From: Epiperipatus broadwayi
Lineage: Eukaryota; Onychophora; Udeonychophora; Euonychophora; Peripatidae
Length of the DNA stretch: 64,000 nucleotides
Assembly (NCBI GenBank): GCA_028023455.1
Contig: JAQFVV010000013.1
Span: forward strand, 9,640,411 to 9,704,410
Reading direction: 5' to 3'
Made by a program: the position numbers and the translations under genes. Of the stretch, positions 62,225 to 64,000 are shown one piece after another; position 1 is the stretch's first letter, and each line of letters opens with the position of its first letter. The notes under the pieces were generated by a model. It saw nothing but the letters and a program-made list of their open reading frames with translations, ran no database searches and was not told where the DNA came from.

Positions 62225-64000
62225 CTAAAAAAATATGAATACAAAAAAGCATGAAATATAAATAGCTGAATATTTATATTTCCATTTTGCCTGATGGATA
62301 TTGCACACTAATGTGCATATGAAATTATAAATATATGTTTATGCATGAACACACATATAAAAGACAAATACATTTAAACATATATAATAATAGATTAAAC
62401 ATATATAAATAATAGATTAGCATGCCTAAAAATAAAGTAAATTTCTGGAGAAAAGTAAGTTTTATTATTTGGTCTCCATAACACATGAAAGACTGGTCAT
62501 TTACCCTGCAGAATGTACATTTTGAAATCAAACATTTACTAGCAATAAATATAAATACAAGGATTGTTCATCTTATATTAATAATAATAATTAAATCACA
62601 TGATGTTAATGTATTAATATTCAGCCTTATGATCTATAAATCAGTCTACTTCAATACAGTAAAATACTAACAAAGGCAATTATGTAAAGTTATCTCATTA
62701 ATTAAATCTTAAATCAAAATAATTATTTAATACATTAATGTAATTAGAAATAAATAAATACTTGAAGAGGTGTAATACCAATCACAGTCTGTGAAATATT
62801 TGTTATCCAATAGAAAACCATGTGAAAAGAACTGTTCATTTGCAATTATAGTTGAACATGCACATGCACATATATTCAAGACAACACAAATTCATTAGTT
62901 AATGAATATATTTAGTGAATTAATTATGCTTAACAATAATACACACTGAATTTTTGATTCACTTTATATGCATATATTATTATTTTTCATCCATGAAATA
63001 TCTTTATTGATTTTGAAATTAGTGTCATAGAAATACATGTTTTAAGAATACATTTCATTTTTTAAATTATAGATTTTTGGATCTTTCATTGAAAAATCAT
63101 AGTATTTGCAAAATATTTTTTTACATAAATTATTTTTTTCTAATATATATTTCTTTAAAAATTAAAGCAATTAATGTTACTGCAGATCTTTTCCCATTTT
63201 ACTATTCACTCTTTAAAAAGAAAGATTTTTTTCTTTGTCAGCAATTGTCTTTTTAAAAGTCTTATAGTTTAAATCTACATGTTCAAAGATCAAAAATCTA
63301 TCCAAAACAAATATCTGAACTACCTGTGCATATATATATATATTGAAATATAGTATAGTTCTTTGGAATATGTTTCATTAGTGTTCAAATTAAGAAAATG
63401 TATAGAAAGAAATTTGATTAATTTAGAAATGTGATATCATTTATACATATAAAATATTCCATTATTATTATTTAAAATATTATGCACTCTTTAACTGTAA
63501 AAGCTGATTTAAGTAAATTATAATTTAAAAAGAAATTCAATTGTTGAATTTAAAATAATAATTTGAAAGAAATGACAATGGTTTTAAATGTATTTTTAAA
63601 TAAACTGTAGATTTATTTATTGTTCTATTGACAATTAGCCAAAAATGATTTCTTTTAAAGAAAGCTGTTTGATCACAAGAACAAGATCATCATGCTGTTA
63701 AATGAAAAGAAAACATTGGATTTTAAAACCTCCAAGATGAATAGGTAAATAAATAGTTGCCATCCCAAGAATTTGGAAACCAAGACTCAAATCGATAATT
63801 TATATCTTCATATTTTCATCTATTATAAAAAGGTTTACTTTATAACCATCAACTTCTGAAAAAAGTCATGATTTTTTACAATTTCATTTAGGCCTATCTT
63901 CTGTATTTTAAATGAAGCGCCATAATGAAGAAAGATTTTCTGCTATATCTTAAATTTGAAGATGTTAACATTTTCTACTGGTAAATAAATTAAAATTACA
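62225..64000. other. Intronic sequence up to the window edge
   Basis: No further dynein exon could be identified on the minus strand. The sequence is AT-rich with short runs and one small (TA)n at about 63331-63342. It is presumably the intron before exon A. Confidence 0.5.

Noticed and set aside
1-64000. CRISPR arrays, prokaryotic operons, ribosome binding sites, rRNA genes
   Set aside because: None seen; spliced exons and animal-type transposons show a eukaryotic nuclear sequence, and the tandem repeats lack spacer structure.

Overview
This is a very AT-rich stretch (roughly three quarters A+T or more by eye) of an invertebrate-type animal nuclear genome. It has short spliced exons with GT/AG borders, introns up to 21 kb, several retrotransposon classes, (TA)n microsatellites and tRNA-derived repeats. 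I cannot name the species. A ciliated metazoan is certain from the one real gene; an AT-rich lineage such as a flatworm or mollusc is only a guess.

The only host protein-coding gene I can support is on the minus strand. Seven exons (62042-62224, 41006-41140, 40594-40673, 40364-40510, 25459-25615, 22035-22169, 15399-15503) join in phase into 314 codons of the N-terminal stem of an axonemal inner-arm dynein heavy chain, best matching DNAH2. The gene runs off both ends of the window, so nearly everything else lies inside its introns.

The introns hold a graveyard of mobile DNA. From left to right: a 4.55-kb unclassified element (10136-14689); a dead RTE-type LINE (16.0-18.2 kb, plus) carrying a foldback insertion; a dead Ty3/Gypsy pol (18.45-20.9 kb, minus); LINE 3' fragments at 23.3 and 26.0-27.2 kb; a second 4.27-kb unclassified element (28633-32904); a processed pseudogene of the chromatin assembly factor CAF-1 large subunit (33.6-35.8 kb, plus); a fairly young 5'-truncated LINE (35.85-38.5 kb, minus); two tRNA-derived sequences around the 40-kb exon cluster; a hairpin/tandem array (45.4-47.0 kb); a third 4.69-kb unclassified element (47889-52579); a 1.8-kb terminal-inverted-repeat element (56979-58773); and an LTR-like segment ending at 60580.

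The most interesting signal is the family of three 4.3-4.7-kb elements. Each begins TGTACCC-like and ends AGGGYACA, sits in a (TA)n tract, and keeps matching landmarks at nearly constant distances from its ends. In two copies these include a CCAAT plus TATA promoter about 960 bp from one end and an AATAAA/GTGTCGA block about 890 bp from the other. No credible protein is encoded. They could be solo long LTRs of a giant retroelement or a non-autonomous element with an internal transcription unit. A second theme is the density of long inverted repeats (five large ones plus a dispersed foldback family), which would form dsRNA in the dynein pre-mRNA.
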